Position numbers and translations under genes: made by a program. Positions 1 to 11,266 of a stretch of 64,000 nucleotides of DNA are shown in pieces (positions within the stretch are counted from its first letter, which is position 1; every line of letters starts with the position of its first letter). The stretch covers positions 1-64,000 of the forward strand of contig QRFJ01004231.1 in the NCBI GenBank assembly GCA_006176705.1. The letters are read 5' to 3'. The notes under the pieces were generated by a model. It saw only the letters and a list, made by a program, of their open reading frames with translations, made no database searches and was not told the DNA's origin. This DNA is from Cocos nucifera. Its lineage: Eukaryota > Streptophyta > Magnoliopsida > Arecales > Arecaceae.

Positions 1-70
1 AGAGCTTGGCTTCCACCTATACCTTTAGCTTTCCTTCCATCCGATCTCCCCCTTTCAAGAGGCTTAGAGT

Positions 71-80
71 CCTTTTTATA
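71..80 (-). promoter_or_regulatory. TATA-like box, minus strand
   Basis: Read on the minus strand the sequence is TATAAAAAGG preceded by GCTC, a good plant TATA context. No gene follows to the left because the window ends 70 bases later. It may be the promoter of an LTR that continues outside the window. Confidence 0.25.
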
Positions 81-463
81 GAGCTAGGAGGGTTGGATAT
101 TTATTTCTGAAGGCAATGTGGGACTAATGGCCTTTGCAATCATCAAAATACAAAAGAATTTGAGTAAAATTTGAATCAAAATAGCTCTGATATGTCTCTA
201 ATAAATCTGATAAAATCCAGCCATTCAACAAGAATCCAACGGTCCAAAAATCATTAGAATCGGATGCGTATTGGCCCAGATCAAGTCGGATTAATTTCTG
301 GCCATTGGATCGCGCTTGATGGAGAAAATCTGGCCGCAAATCATGTGCCTGAGAGTTTGATTGCCATCGGGAGCTTTATGGACCATCGGATCGTTGCATG
401 GATCGAGCGCTGCCATCCTGATGGCGATCCGCATGATGTCTGCAGCTGAATCAAATCCGGAAG

Positions 464-513
464 CAACCACAGTCGTCCGATCGCCACTACAAACAACCAC
501 AGCCATCCGATCG
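464..513 (+). repeat. Two imperfect 20-bp repeats, 30 bp apart
   Basis: CAACCACAGTCGTCCGATCG at 464-483 recurs at 494-513 with two changes. This is the only local repeat I see in the GC-richer block, and no function is evident. Confidence 0.4.
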
Positions 514-1087
514 TGCAATCACTGTTCCCATGGACCGCGTGGATCGGCCGCACAGCACACCACAGCCAATCAGTGCTTCTATCATCGAGTGAAATGACCA
601 GATTGCCCTATGAGCCGTGATAAATTTCTGTAGACCCTTTAAGGGTCTAGGTCCGCCACGTGTCGCGCTATGATTCGTCGTTCTGCTGAGCTGGCGGTCC
701 ACGCCTGGATCGTGGACCGGACTGATGGCTTCAATGGCTGAGTCAGCTTTGATGGCTTGGCTTGGCTTGGTGGCTCGGCTTGCGGAGCCGGCTGAGCCAT
801 TTTCTTTTTTTATTTAATTTTTATTTATTTTATATCTTTAAAAATTCATATCTTTTCCATTTTAGCTCTGTTTTATTCAAAATTTATTTCATTGTGATCA
901 AAAAAATGAGCTCTTTCATTAATATTAAAAAGTTTATTTTTTAATTTTTATTAATTTTTATTATTTTTTAATTAATTTTTTAATTAATAAAAATATGAAT
1001 TTCTCAAAAATTATATATAAATTGATTAATAATTCTTAAAAATTAATATAATTTAATTAATAAATTAATACTTTTATTGATGAATTT

Positions 1088-2770
1088 ATGATGCTCATCA
1101 AGTAGCCCTATGATGATCATGAGAATCAAGTCTATAAGCCCATGGCCATGACAGAGTGAAATAATAGAAAAAGTTTTTATTAGAATTTTCACATTGGACT
1201 TGAATCGAATGATTAATTCATATGATGAAAATTAGGGTTTGACGAAATCACCTTAACTCTAATCCGAACAGGACTCAAGATAGAGAAACTTAATCACACA
1301 GATAACTACACCAAGAGGTTCATTTTTAGTTGTGATGGTTTACCATCATATGCTGCTAGGTGTCACTGATGGATTTTAGGAGTAATTAGAATGATTTGGA
1401 TGATCGATCATACTAGTTGTCTGAATGAGAAAAGTTCTGATCGATCGAAAGGTATTTCGATGATGTCAATGATAGAGATTGCGACGTATCCCATTACCAT
1501 ACAGAACTGAATCTATCTAGGTCACACAAATAAGGGTTTAGATCTAGATATTATCAGTTGGACTAACCCAGTTTAATTGATTTGAATAAGATTCAATTAG
1601 GTTCAAGGAAATCATGCTAGCACACGATTGAGCATGATGTTCTTCTTCAACAGTCATTAAAGCTTATCTCGACTAAGCCAAAAATATTTAGGCTCACTCA
1701 GGAACCATTATTTGGTTTGATTGGAGCTTGTCCAAGTTAGAAAAGGTTTGTCTTAATTTATGAGATAAATTTGAAACAACACCTATCATTTTTCATGACT
1801 TGCTAAATCTTGTCCTTTGACTTTAGTCTAACATTGACCATTGACACTTAGACATCTACCCATATGTCATGCACCCATAGGAGAGAACATGGGGCTTTTT
1901 CCTCCTGCTAAAAAGTAGAAAGAGAGGGGGTGCACACTTAGGAAGGCATGCACCCCATGAGGATCACGCCTGGAGTCCCAAATAAATGGGACTCCAGGTT
2001 GCTTCATGCTTTCAACTTGGGTGGCACCAAAGAGTCCTCTTTGACTAGTCTTGGCACCATCTAAGGAGGTTTGTGAGGGACTCTAATCTAATTGGATTAG
2101 ATGATGTCATCCTACTAATTATATTTAGATCTGATTGGATAAAGAGCCATGATTGGTTGGGATGATGTGGCACTACATAGCACAGCAGGGCCTATATAAA
2201 TCCTGTTTGCACCTAGAATAAAAAGATTCCATCCTTTGCCCATGCCACAAGGCTTCTCTTCCTCCCTCTCCATACCACCTTCAGATCCTCTCTCTCCTAT
2301 CCACATCCAAGAGTTTTTGGGTGCAAGTTTGGTGCGATCCGATCAAAAGAAAGGCAATAGGAAAGGAAGAAGGCGGCACTGCTGCAAAAGACAACGGCTG
2401 ATCTTCATAAGCCATTTTGAAGACCTTCAAGATCAGATCTAGATCTAATTTATGGAGGATAGATTGAGAAGGAGAAGATCTCTAGATCCTGCCTGAGTGG
2501 ATATCGATAGAAGTCAGGCACTTGCGTGGCTACATCCAGAATCTCAGACAAACATCGGGATCATCATAGGATAATAGGATTACCCATAACAAAGGTATAA
2601 TTAAGTTAGATTTAATTTAACTTATTTTATTTTATTTTATTAGATTGATAAAATCAAATCTGAAGAGTCTCAGATCTAATTTGGATCTAAGACAAAAAAA
2701 TTTTAAAATATCCCTCTTGATCTAATCAGATCTGAACAAACCTGATCCAAAAAATAGATTTTTCCCTTCA
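1088..2770 (+). mobile_element. A1: 5'-truncated LTR of family A Copia
   Basis: The sequence runs parallel to the intact family A LTRs from about LTR position 607 to the end, including the CATGGCCATG block, a TATA box at 2193 and the terminal CCCTTCA at 2770. The first 600 bases of the LTR are missing. The bases after 2770 are not a primer-binding site, so this is a 3' LTR or a solo LTR, not a 5' LTR. The left edge is uncertain by about 10 bases because homology fades into AT-rich DNA. Confidence 0.85.
2193..2200 (+). promoter_or_regulatory. TATA box of LTR A1
   Basis: TATATAAA lies at the same LTR position as TATAAATA in A5 and A7, just upstream of the CT-rich block that begins the putative transcript. 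The A2 copy has decayed to TATTTAAA (5918-5925). Confidence 0.55.
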
Positions 2771-3048
2771 CTTAGGTCAATCCAATTTTCTAATTTGATT
2801 AAAAATTTAAATTATAATTAAATCTAATTTAATTAAATTTTAATTGGGTTGGGACCTAATTTAAGCTGGTTGAATTGATTTTGGTTTAATTTGGTTTAAG
2901 AAACCATTTTGACCGAGTCATAGATGGAATCCTAGTAAGACTAGGATTCCACCTTGCACCATCAAGCCTCTCACGCCCACACCCTCCTTTTTTTTTTTTG
3001 CTATTTTGTGTGACAAATTCCTTTCTCCCTAGTCTTCACACATGCCCC

Positions 3049-3068
3049 CTCTCTCTCTCTCTCTCTCT
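3049..3068 (+). repeat. (CT)10 microsatellite
   Basis: Ten uninterrupted CT units are followed by TTCTC. This simple repeat has no associated gene. Confidence 0.9.
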
Positions 3069-4050
3069 TTCTCATATAGTAATTGGGTGGAGGACCAAGT
3101 CAAAGAAGGAGTTTATTTTGATTTTAAATTCTATGAGATAGAATCCTAACAAACATAAACTCTTCTAAATAGGTGCCACCCCCTCTCTCGATTATTTTCT
3201 CTCTGATTTCATGTGATAAAGGCCCTTCTTTTGTACAATCCTTCTTGCTGGTACATGCCAAAAATATTGGAGGTGGTACCTAAGAGTTGGGTGCCCCTTG
3301 ACTTGCCCGGTTTGACCTTTCCTTATCAAGTATTTGACCTAGACAAGAACTCTACTTTTCATATATATTTTGGATAAATTTTGGCTTAAAAATTTTTGTG
3401 GAACACAGACCTTTAGGACAGCTTTTGGGTGTGCAAAAATCAAAGGGAGAAGATCCTTGGGCATTGGGGTTCCATAGACACCAAACTAGGTGTCTTGGTA
3501 AGAGAAAAAAGAAGAAGAAGGGTCTTTTTCTAGGGTTGTTTTGATTTTCTCTTCTCCTCCTTCTTTTGAGATTTTTTTGATAGAGTCTCAGATCTAAAAT
3601 CTCTCCTCTTTCTTTTGATACTTTGGAGAGTCCATGTATTAAAGAAGAAAGCATCGAATCGACCGTTGAAGAGAGATCAGCACAATACTAGCATGCTGTG
3701 CTGATTTCCTGTATTAGAATCTCAGATCGTGTTCATGGATTCGTGTGGACGACTCCTAGAAGCCGGATGCATGTACGTCTTGTGACTTCATCCTCAAGCT
3801 AGGATCAGCAAGTTAGAACATCTAACTTGCTCAGGTATTAGATCTAATCTGTTATTCTATAGCTACATTTGATGTAGTATTGTAGCATGTTGATGAGATC
3901 AACATGTTAATATTTTTTTTGTATTTTTTAATTTTTAATTTAATATTATGCCTTGATCATGTAATAAATCTTAGATCTAGGATATTTTCATGCTTATTTA
4001 AATAAATATTTAATTTATTTAAGTCTTTCAATGCATGATCTTGAAAAAGT

Positions 4051-4088
4051 TTCAAGATCTACCCGTGATTTTCAAGATCTACCTGTGA
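4051..4088 (+). repeat. Direct repeat of 18 bp, 20-bp period
   Basis: TTCAAGATCTACCCGTGA at 4051 recurs at 4071 with one change. It is a short tandem duplication in non-coding DNA. Confidence 0.6.
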
Positions 4089-4502
4089 AATCTTTGATTT
4101 GGTTCATTCACAATCCTGTTGGAAAGTTCTGTTGATCCAATATTGGTCCAATATTGAATAGCTTGGATGGTTTTTTTGTTGAAAAGAGGTTCAAGTATCT
4201 TCAAGGATGGCTAAATCATGCCATAATTAGATCTATTACTCAGCTTCCTGGAGGCTGTCATTATTATTCAAGTTCGTTTGAGCGAAATCTACAATGCCTG
4301 TACGTTCTAGGGATATCCGAAGGAGCTAGTAATTTGAATGAAGAAGATTGGTTGATAAATTTAGGTTGGAGGTCTGCAGTCTTAGCGCCTGAGTGTAAAC
4401 TCTTCACCAATTGGAGTCAGGTATGATATCCTCACCGAATGATGTTTCCTCAAGGCTAGATATCCTATTGGACTTCAACAGGATAGGGTTCACACCCAAC
4501 AG

Positions 4503-6467
4503 TCAGTCTACGATCACTTTTTAGAATAGATGTATCTTGAGTCTACGGTGTGGAGACATCAGAGCGAAAGTATAGGTACTCGTTAGAGAATGAGAGCACT
4601 AAGCGTGACCACCTCGAGCAGTTATAAGAAAGTCTACCTTCTCATCGATGACTGACTCGTTACTGTAGTGGTGTGTCTGGTTCTTTGATCTGAGGTGCAT
4701 TGATAGTTCATCTTGAGGGTATTATAGTTTGACTACACCATAACTTAGTCTCCTGGCCATTCAAAATCCTGAGGTGTATGTTGGTTATAGCATGTTCATT
4801 ATAGGAATTGGATTACACCAATAGGGGATCTATCTACCTCGATAGATGAGAAATAGTCCTATGATAATCATGAGATTAAGTCCTTAAGCCCATGGCCATG
4901 ATAGAGTGAAGATAATAGAAAGAGTTTCTATTAGGGTTTCACATTGGACTCGAATCGAATGATTAATTCATATCATGGATATTGGATTTGACAAGTTCAT
5001 CTTAACCCTAATCCTGTCAGGGCTCAAGATGGAAGAACCCAATCACACAGATAGCTGCACCGAGAGGTTCACTTTTAGTTCTGATGGATTGCCATCATAT
5101 ACTGCTAGGTATCACTGGTGGATTTTGGAAGCAATTAGAATGATTTAGATGATCGATCATTCTAATTATATGAATCAAAAAAATTTTGGTCCATCAAAAG
5201 GTATTTTGATGATATTGATGATAGAGATCACGACATGTCTCATTACCATACAGAATTGAACCTAACTGGATCACACAAATAAAGATTTGGGTTTGGATGT
5301 CATCAATTAGACTAATCTAGTTCAATTGATTTGGATTAGATTCAATTAGGTTCAAGAAAATCGTGCTAGCACACAATTGAGCCTAATATTCTCTTTTTGT
5401 AATTATTTCGGATCATCTCGGCTCAGCCAAATTTATTTGGGCTTACATAGAAATCTTGTCTTAGTCTAACTGGAGTTTATTCAGATCAAAAAAGGATTGT
5501 CTTAATTCATTAGACGGATTTAAGACAATACCTACCAATTTCTATCACCTGCTAATTCCTATTTTTGAATATAGGTCAACAGTTGACCCTAGATTCTTAG
5601 ACATAAGGCCATGTGTCATGTGCCAATAGGAGAGAACCTGTGGCTTTTGTCTCCCTGCTAAAAGAGGCAAGAGAGAGGGTGCATGTCTAGGGATGGAGTC
5701 CCATATAGATGGGACTCCAGGATATTTTGATATGATCAAACACCTAGGCGTCAAAGAGTTCTGGTTTATCCAGTATTGGCGCCACCTATGTAGATTTTTT
5801 AGGAACTCTCATCTGATTAGATCAGATGACATCATTCCATCAATCAAATTTAGATCTGATTGAATGAAGGCCTCTGATTGGCTAGGATGATGTGGCATTA
5901 CATGGTGCAATAGGATCTATTTAAACCCTGTCTACGCCTAGAATTATAGAGCTTCTTTCTTTCACCATGCCGCAAGAATGTCCTCCTCTACTCCATGTCT
6001 CCCTCTGATCCTCTCTCTCTCCTCTCCATGCCCAAAGGAGTTGGGCATGAGTTCAAGTGCAATCCAAGGAAGAAAGGCGCCCAGATTAGGAAGAAGATAG
6101 CATTACCGAAAGAGACAACCGCTACTTCTTCAAAGAAGTTTTGAAGAACTTCAAGATTAGATCTAGATCTAACTTTTGAAGAGGTGATTCAGAAGGAGAA
6201 GACCTCTAGATCCTATCGAGTGGACACCGGTAGAGGCTAGGCACGTGCGTGGCTCCTTCCAGAACTTTAGGATCAATCAGGATCATCGTAGGATAATCTG
6301 ATTATCGAAAATATTAATTTTATTTTAATTTTTAATATCAAATCTTTAGGATCAGATCCGAGATGTCTTAGATCTAATTAAGATCATAGGAAAAAATTTT
6401 GAAATATTTCTTTAGATCCAATCAGATCTGAACGATCCTATGATGAAAAAATAAGGTTTTTCCTTCA
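4503..6467 (+). mobile_element. A2: 5'-truncated LTR of family A Copia
   Basis: Homology to the intact family A LTR starts at about LTR position 260 (the TACGATCACTT stretch) and runs to the terminal CCTTCA at 6467. The TATA box has decayed. The following bases, CTAGGCACT, are not a primer-binding site, and minus-strand C1 Copia sequence begins there. A2 is therefore the 3' end of an element, or a solo LTR, that landed in C1. The left junction with unassigned DNA lies near 4503. Confidence 0.85.
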
Positions 6468-6646
6468 CTAGGCACTATTCTGCTTGGCAGTCATACTATT
6501 TATCTTGGACTTTCATGAAGAATTTGTAGCAATCCTATACTGGCACCCACTGCATATCCTGACACGATATTCCCATAACTTCACCTGTCCTTCCATATGT
6601 GCTGCTCTATCTGAAATTGTTCATCTCCGATGTTGGTCCTCATGCA

Positions 6647-7080
6647 TAGAGGTGTAATCAAGCCGAGTCAAGTAATTGGAAGCTCATGCTCGACTCGATT
6701 CAAAATACTCAAGCTTGGAACGTAGCTCGAGCTCGACCAAGCCTTAACATTTCAAGCTCAAACTCAGCTCGATAAAAAATAGGCAAAGCTCAATATCGAC
6801 TCAACTCAACTCGAATATGAATCAAGCCATACTCGAGCTCGAGTATAAGCTCAAAATTGAGCCTTATCTTATTAATAATATATATATTAATATATTATAA
6901 AAAATAATATTATAAAAATATATATACTCGAGTAGGCTCGCGAGCTTTCGAGCTGAGTATCCTGCTACTTGATCTTGACTCAAAAAGCTACTCAAGCTCG
7001 ATAATAACCGAGTCAAGTCGAGCTTAAACTCGAGTCGAGCTCGAGTATCTCACGAGCAGCTCAACTCATTTGCAGCCCTA
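6647..7080. mobile_element. hAT-like MITE rich in CTCGAG motifs
   Basis: This 434-bp insertion has inverted ends. The left end reads TAGAGGTGTAATCAAG and the right end, on the other strand, reads TAGGGCTGCAAATGAG. The body repeats CTCGAG/AGCTCG words in both orientations around an AT core of about 90 bp. Possible 8-bp target copies are CTCATGCA (6639-6646) and CTTCTACA (7081-7088), which agree at 5 of 8 positions, so the duplication is weak. TAGGGGTG-type ends and 8-bp duplications are typical of hAT elements. No transposase is encoded. It interrupts the C1 gag-pol sequence. Confidence 0.6.
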
Positions 7081-7088
7081 CTTCTACA

Positions 7089-7429
7089 CTCCTCCACTTT
7101 GAACTCATGTCAAAACTCTCTCCACTTACAAAGCCACCTCTACTCGATGCTCCACTTGAAATTGAAGTCCCCCTGATGCCGTAAAAGCTAACTCTATAAT
7201 TGAGTCCCTCGAGGCCAACCATCCAATGCTACACTACTGAGCCTACCGCTGCACCTTGAAATACAGTGGCTGCTCCTTCGGACCCTTCGTACTCCATAGA
7301 GCACTCCGAAACCATCTCAGATATACTGTACCCTATAGGCTCCTCCAAAACCACCAAGAGCTCATCTGACTCTTCACTTTTAATGACTGAAATGATGGAA
7401 TCTATCTTTTCTCTTTTCTTACACTTCTT
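7089..7429 (-). pseudogene. C1 gag-pol frame after the in-frame stop
   Basis: Reading on from the gag stop at 7430, the same frame stays open for about 80 codons (acidic and serine-rich) before a further stop near 7230. This fits the linker between zinc knuckle and protease in a Copia polyprotein. No protease motif is seen. Beyond the MITE, 6468-6646 is probably further pol sequence but has no recognisable motif. Confidence 0.45.
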
Positions 7430-8146
7430 TCAAAGTAGACATTCTTGCTTAAAGTGCTCTGCTTCACCACACTTGAAGCACTTTTTGGATTCCTTGTTGC
7501 CCCTTTGTTGACCTATCTTCTTCCCTTTTCTTGGCCTCTTTGAAATCGCAAGACCCTCATGGAAGACCTCCCTCTTCGTCATCCATTCCCATTGCTCGTT
7601 GGACCTTAGTACTGATATGCTCTCCTCATACACCAATGTCTCCTTACCATACAGCAACGTCATCATCAATGGATTGAAGCTCCCGTGTAGCAAATACAAT
7701 AGCAATAAACTCTTGTCCTCCTCTTCAAGCTCCACCCTAATGTTGAGCAAGTCCATGCTCATCTGGTCGAATCGCTGAATGTGTCTCACAACATCCTTGC
7801 CCTCCTGCATTCGAAGGCTATACCATTGCTTCTTCAGCACCAACTTATTGCACATGTTCTTTCCCATGTATAATTGATGTAATCTCGACCATAAACCCTT
7901 GGGTGTCTTCTTTTCCAACACGCCATTCAGCACCTCATCTGTCAGACAAGCTCTAATCATGGCGCATGCCCTTTTCTCTAACGACTTCCACTCCTTATCT
8001 ATCATCTCCTCCGACCTATCCTCCAAGGTCGAATCTAGCCTCATTTGAATCAACAAATCTTTCATCCTAATATTCCACATTGTGAAACTATCATTCTCAT
8101 CAAACTTCTCAAATCCTACCTTTAATCCGCTATTCTCCATGATCAA
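7430..8146 (-). CDS. Gag of C1 Copia (UBN2/Retrotran_gag type)
   Basis: This is the nucleocapsid/capsid part of a Copia polyprotein, 238 residues from the ATG. The N-terminus (KFDENDSFTMWNIRMKDLL) is the start typical of plant Copia gag. The middle (residues about 50-165) fits the UBN2/Retrotran_gag family, with LWSRLHQLYMGK and MQEGKDVVRHIQRF. A basic stretch near 210 precedes one CCHC zinc knuckle, C-F-K-C-G-E-A-E-H-F-K-Q-E-C, with all four ligands present. A TAG directly after the knuckle now ends what was probably a gag-pol reading frame. It sits 135 bp downstream of the primer-binding site. It is the best-preserved single coding block in the window, but the element cannot be autonomous. 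Confidence 0.85.
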   Translation of the reverse strand: MIMENSGLKVGFEKFDENDSFTMWNIRMKDLLIQMRLDSTLEDRSEEMIDKEWKSLEKRACAMIRACLTDEVLNGVLEKKTPKGLWSRLHQLYMGKNMCNKLVLKKQWYSLRMQEGKDVVRHIQRFDQMSMDLLNIRVELEEEDKSLLLLYLLHGSFNPLMMTLLYGKETLVYEESISVLRSNEQWEWMTKREVFHEGLAISKRPRKGKKIGQQRGNKESKKCFKCGEAEHFKQECLL

Positions 8147-8281
8147 ACCGAATTAAAAATAGCCAATAGGTAGATCTAAAAATTACCTTAACTAGAAATG
8201 ATGGACAATAGCCCTTAGATCTGAACCTTGCTGCTGATCTCTACTGAAACTTGATCTTCTTTCTTCTTCATGCTTAATCAA

Positions 8282-8295
8282 GCTCTAATACCAAG
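8282..8295 (-). other. Primer-binding site of C1 (tRNA-iMet type)
   Basis: Directly after the LTR end ...TAACA the minus strand reads CTTGGTATTAGAGC, close to the TGGTATCAGAGC that plant Copia elements pair with initiator methionine tRNA. It fixes the LTR boundary and shows that the LTR is the 5' one. The 135-bp leader (8147-8281) has no other feature I can name. Confidence 0.75.
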
Positions 8296-9175
8296 TGTTA
8301 GAATAATCGGTACTACTTTGATACCAATTATTATTTCTATGGCTGCTCAAAACCACAATCTTAAATCCGATCTCTTATATGAACATGGGTGTTAATCCAG
8401 AAATATGAAGAAGAGCAAAAATTGATGGTGGCACCTAAGGTTTGGTGTTGGAACCAAAGAGAAAAGAGAGAAGAGAGTTAGGAAGAAAAGCTCTATATTG
8501 ATTCCACTCTATTATAAAGATTATAATACTTGGGTTTATATATCCTAGAATTTCTATTATACCACATGAATCCTAATAAATCTAAATTCTCACTAAAAAA
8601 CTCTCCTAGGCTAATCCAATATATGAAAGCACAAACCAATCCCATGTACACCCATGTCTTCCATGCTCTCAACCCCTAGATCTAAACCTGACCCATACAT
8701 GAGTTAGCCACCTTAAGACCTTATTGGACTAGGCCTTAAGACTCAAACAGAAAACCCCATCCAGTTATGTTCACCACTATCAAGCTAGCTCTGTCAGTAG
8801 CCAAGCTAGCTCGATTGCATATTGCCCAGACCCTATCTTCTATCTGCTTACGACAGCCAGCTCGATCTCAACCTAAGCCGACTTGATTGCATATCCAAGC
8901 CAGCCCTCCTGTGTGTCACCTTTTTGTCTTGACTGATTCTTCTTCTGGCTTTGGTTCTTTGCTCCATCTTGTGTCCCAGGTCAATGGAGCACCTACTAAA
9001 CCTCTCAAGGTCCTCACACCTGAATCTCGAGCCCGTGCAGTGCTACATGCTGCCTTCCCCCTAAAACAACTCCTATCCTAGCCCTAGGACCACACACATC
9101 CTAGTCTCCTAAAGCTAACACCCTGGCTCCTCCCATAGCCCCCCAAGGCTTGGGAGCACCACACCAAATCCAACA
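8296..9175 (-). mobile_element. 5' LTR of C1, 880 bp
   Basis: On the minus strand it starts TGTTGGATTTGG at 9175 and ends ATTCTAACA at 8296, with canonical TG...CA ends. The primer-binding site follows directly. On the far side it abuts A3 gag sequence. The partner LTR is not in the window, so the target duplication cannot be tested; the right flank is TAAAG. Confidence 0.8.
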
Positions 9176-9964
9176 TAAAGGATAGTTCCACTTCCAATGG
9201 CTGTCAGTATTGCAGTGAAAATATTTTTCTTTCTCCATGGCATTCTTCTTCAGCGTTTTCTTCTTCTTTCCACCTTCCACCTTCTATTTTTTCGTCGACG
9301 TCTTTTTCTTTTTAAAAGACATTCTCTTAGAAGAAGTCCACTCTACAACAAGTACTAAGCTCTTTGAATCTTTCAAAGAAAGCTCAACAGTAACCAACAT
9401 ATTCATGAGTTCAGCCAAAGTACATTGAAGTTTATGCTTATGAAAGTTCATGATGAACTAATCATATGCATCAATCAAGGATTGTAGGTTTACATCAATC
9501 TATAGAACCTTGTCAGGCACAGCACCGAGCTTTTCAAGCTCCTCTAGATTCTTGATCATTGTCAAACAATGATCTTGGACCAACTTTCCATCACTCATCT
9601 AAGCCTCAAAAAGTCTCCTGGAGACTTGATACTGGGCTGCATGACTTTGCTCACTGAATAACTCTTACAGGTGAGCCAACATTTGGTGAACAGTCTTATT
9701 TTCTTCATATTAGCACTGTAATTCATCAGACATTAAGCCCAACATATAGTTCCTAGCTTTATTATCATCATCTGTCAACTTCTCCAGAGATTCTCTCTGA
9801 TCTGCGGTCGAAAAGGCTGGTGAAGTGAGTGGATCCTAGTCCAATACATAAGATAGCTTCTCGAAATCTAAAATAATTTTATAGTTCTTAAGCCAATCTT
9901 TATAATTAGGTCCAGTCAGTTTGTGGGTGTCAAGGATTCAGATTAGTGGGTTTGACGCAGATAT
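9176..9964 (-). pseudogene. A3 gag remnant, start codon lost
   Basis: Family A gag is recognisable by comparison with A5 and A7: ILDTHKLTGPNYKDWL near the N-terminus, then the NKARNYMLGLMSDEL and MNMLVTVELSLK blocks, a lysine-rich tail and the first half of a zinc knuckle at about 9200-9220. The first Cys of the knuckle is replaced by Tyr. The initiating ATG has become ATA (9962-9964). Several TAG codons interrupt the frame. C1 cuts it just after the knuckle, where A7 reads CPTYLA. The product would have been the capsid/nucleocapsid of the element. Confidence 0.75.
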
Positions 9965-10152
9965 TTTTCTATAGAGAGTAAAAGTTTTTAGTTAGACTTT
10001 GTAATTAAACTCAATCAATTTATTTAAAAATTTTATTTTTAAATAAATTAGGCTCTCACTATTTTCTTGGATGCCTATACTTTCTTGGTAGAGATGCAAA
10101 AATCTCCACGATCATAGATTTCTAGTGGGTGGTGCGGTTTCATCGACTAGCT

Positions 10153-10182
10153 CACCACCTCACCTAATAGTTATTGATGATG
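10153..10182 (-). other. Gag-proximal leader hairpin, A3 copy
   Basis: In the sense orientation CATCATC pairs with GGTGGTG around a 16-nt loop. Compared with A5 and A7 (CATCACC/GGTGATG), both changes keep pairing as G-U wobbles in RNA. Confidence 0.5.
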
Positions 10183-11146
10183 GATCAACCGATGAGTGGA
10201 CAACTCTTATCGAATGATTCTCTAATCATGGTACATCCAAATCTGATCTCTAATTCATGAAGCTCACCGTGCCTGGAATATTGCTCCAATTCTTAGTTAA
10301 GTCAGATCCACCATTCACATGAATTGGATTCTTGATTGGATCCCTCATCGTATCCAAAATATTGAGCCCAACCCATCCTCCAATCTATAGCATCCAATGC
10401 CTAATAGACATGATTGCATCTTTTTGGTACAACTAAACCACTATAACTAGCTGAGAACAATCAACCCCAGGAAGGGTCTGCACATCTATAATGGTGGAAG
10501 ACCTGTGACTTAATATTTTCTTAGAGAGATTTGATTTAGATCTCTTAAATTTGACTTAGTCATAACAATTATGACTAACCTAGTGACATGGTTTAACTCG
10601 AATCATTAGCTACCTTAAATCAGAACTAGATCAACCCAATCAGCCAGGTAAGTAAGATCAGTTGGAGGAATATGCCATTAACTCATCATGAATGCATTTA
10701 GGTCGAGTAGCTTCCAATTAAAGACCACTAGTCGTATATGCCAAACTTACCTTAGACACCAATTTGTCAAAATAGAACTAATCAGATTAGCCTACAATCT
10801 AGGCTCGAACCATGGAGGCAAATTAGGTCTTGACTTGATCGACCACATGTGATTGTGAGTCGACCTTGATCCAAACTTAATTCTATTGCACTAGTTAATT
10901 CTAAGCACTCTTGATCCTATCTAACCAACTCTTGATTCGGTTTGATCAACCATTAGACCTAATTGAGCTATCCATATCCGAACCCAAATTTATAAAGGTG
11001 TCTTAGATCTGAAAATTCATAATTTTAGATCTAATTGGTTTCACAATCTTATTTCTTAATTAAATTTTGATTCATGAACAAAACATGCATAGAAAATCCT
11101 AGGGTTTCAAGATCTAGGGTTTTATAGAAAAGTAAGTTTTTGATTT

Positions 11147-11266
11147 CTAATTAAGGATAAACACACAGCACCCCTACATGCCATAGAGCATCCCATTGAA
11201 TGGGAATAGAGGGCCTTTAAATCCTTTTTACTCTTATGACTGGACAGCCAAGGAAAATTTTAATTA
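11147..11266 (-). other. Three-tier leader stem, A3 copy
   Basis: Sense-strand outer arms TAATTAA / TTAATTA, middle arms CATAAGAG / CTCTATG (one bulge) and an inner near-palindrome CCCATTCAATGGG are nested at the same places as in A5, A6 and A7. This copy differs at three paired positions, and each time the partner base has changed too. Confidence 0.6.

Larger units (their letters stand above)
1..1087. other. Unassigned flank, possible partial LTR
   Basis: No gene or recognised element is seen. Positions about 250-760 are richer in G and C than the rest of the window, and 790-1087 is strongly AT-rich with runs of T and A. The short open frames here overlap on both strands and have no recognisable domain. 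A TATA-like motif on the minus strand near position 80 leaves open that this is the U3/R part of an unknown LTR reading leftwards and cut by the window edge; that is inference. Confidence 0.4.
2771..4502. other. Unassigned block between two LTR fragments
   Basis: No recognisable coding domain is present. The block holds AT-rich DNA (2790-2900), a CT microsatellite, a purine-rich minus-strand stretch near 3500-3620 and a plus-strand open frame at 4154-4426 (90 codons) that I do not recognise. The stretch 3720-3840 resembles the tone of the family A LTR downstream of its TATA box (indexing phrases such as GGATGCATGTACG) without being homologous enough to call. It could be the LTR of another Copia. 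Confidence 0.4.
6468..9175 (-). mobile_element. C1: partial Copia element, 5' LTR and gag
   Basis: This is the 5' third of a minus-strand Copia of a third family: an 880-bp LTR (8296-9175), a primer-binding site, a gag frame and the start of pol. It is cut on the left by LTR A2 and carries a MITE. On the right its LTR abuts the gag of A3 exactly where the A3 zinc-knuckle region is interrupted, so C1 inserted into A3. The rest of C1 (integrase, RT, 3' LTR) is not in the window. Confidence 0.8.

Noticed and set aside
790..1087. AT-rich block as a MITE
   Set aside because: No inverted ends or target duplication could be found.
1088..6467. A1 and A2 as the two LTRs of one element
   Set aside because: Neither is followed by a primer-binding site or preceded by a polypurine tract, their truncation points differ (LTR positions about 607 and 260), and the DNA between them has no Copia internal sequence.
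7266..7511. 81-codon plus-strand frame as a gene
   Set aside because: It is the reverse complement of the C1 gag-pol frame, which has a clear zinc knuckle on the other strand.
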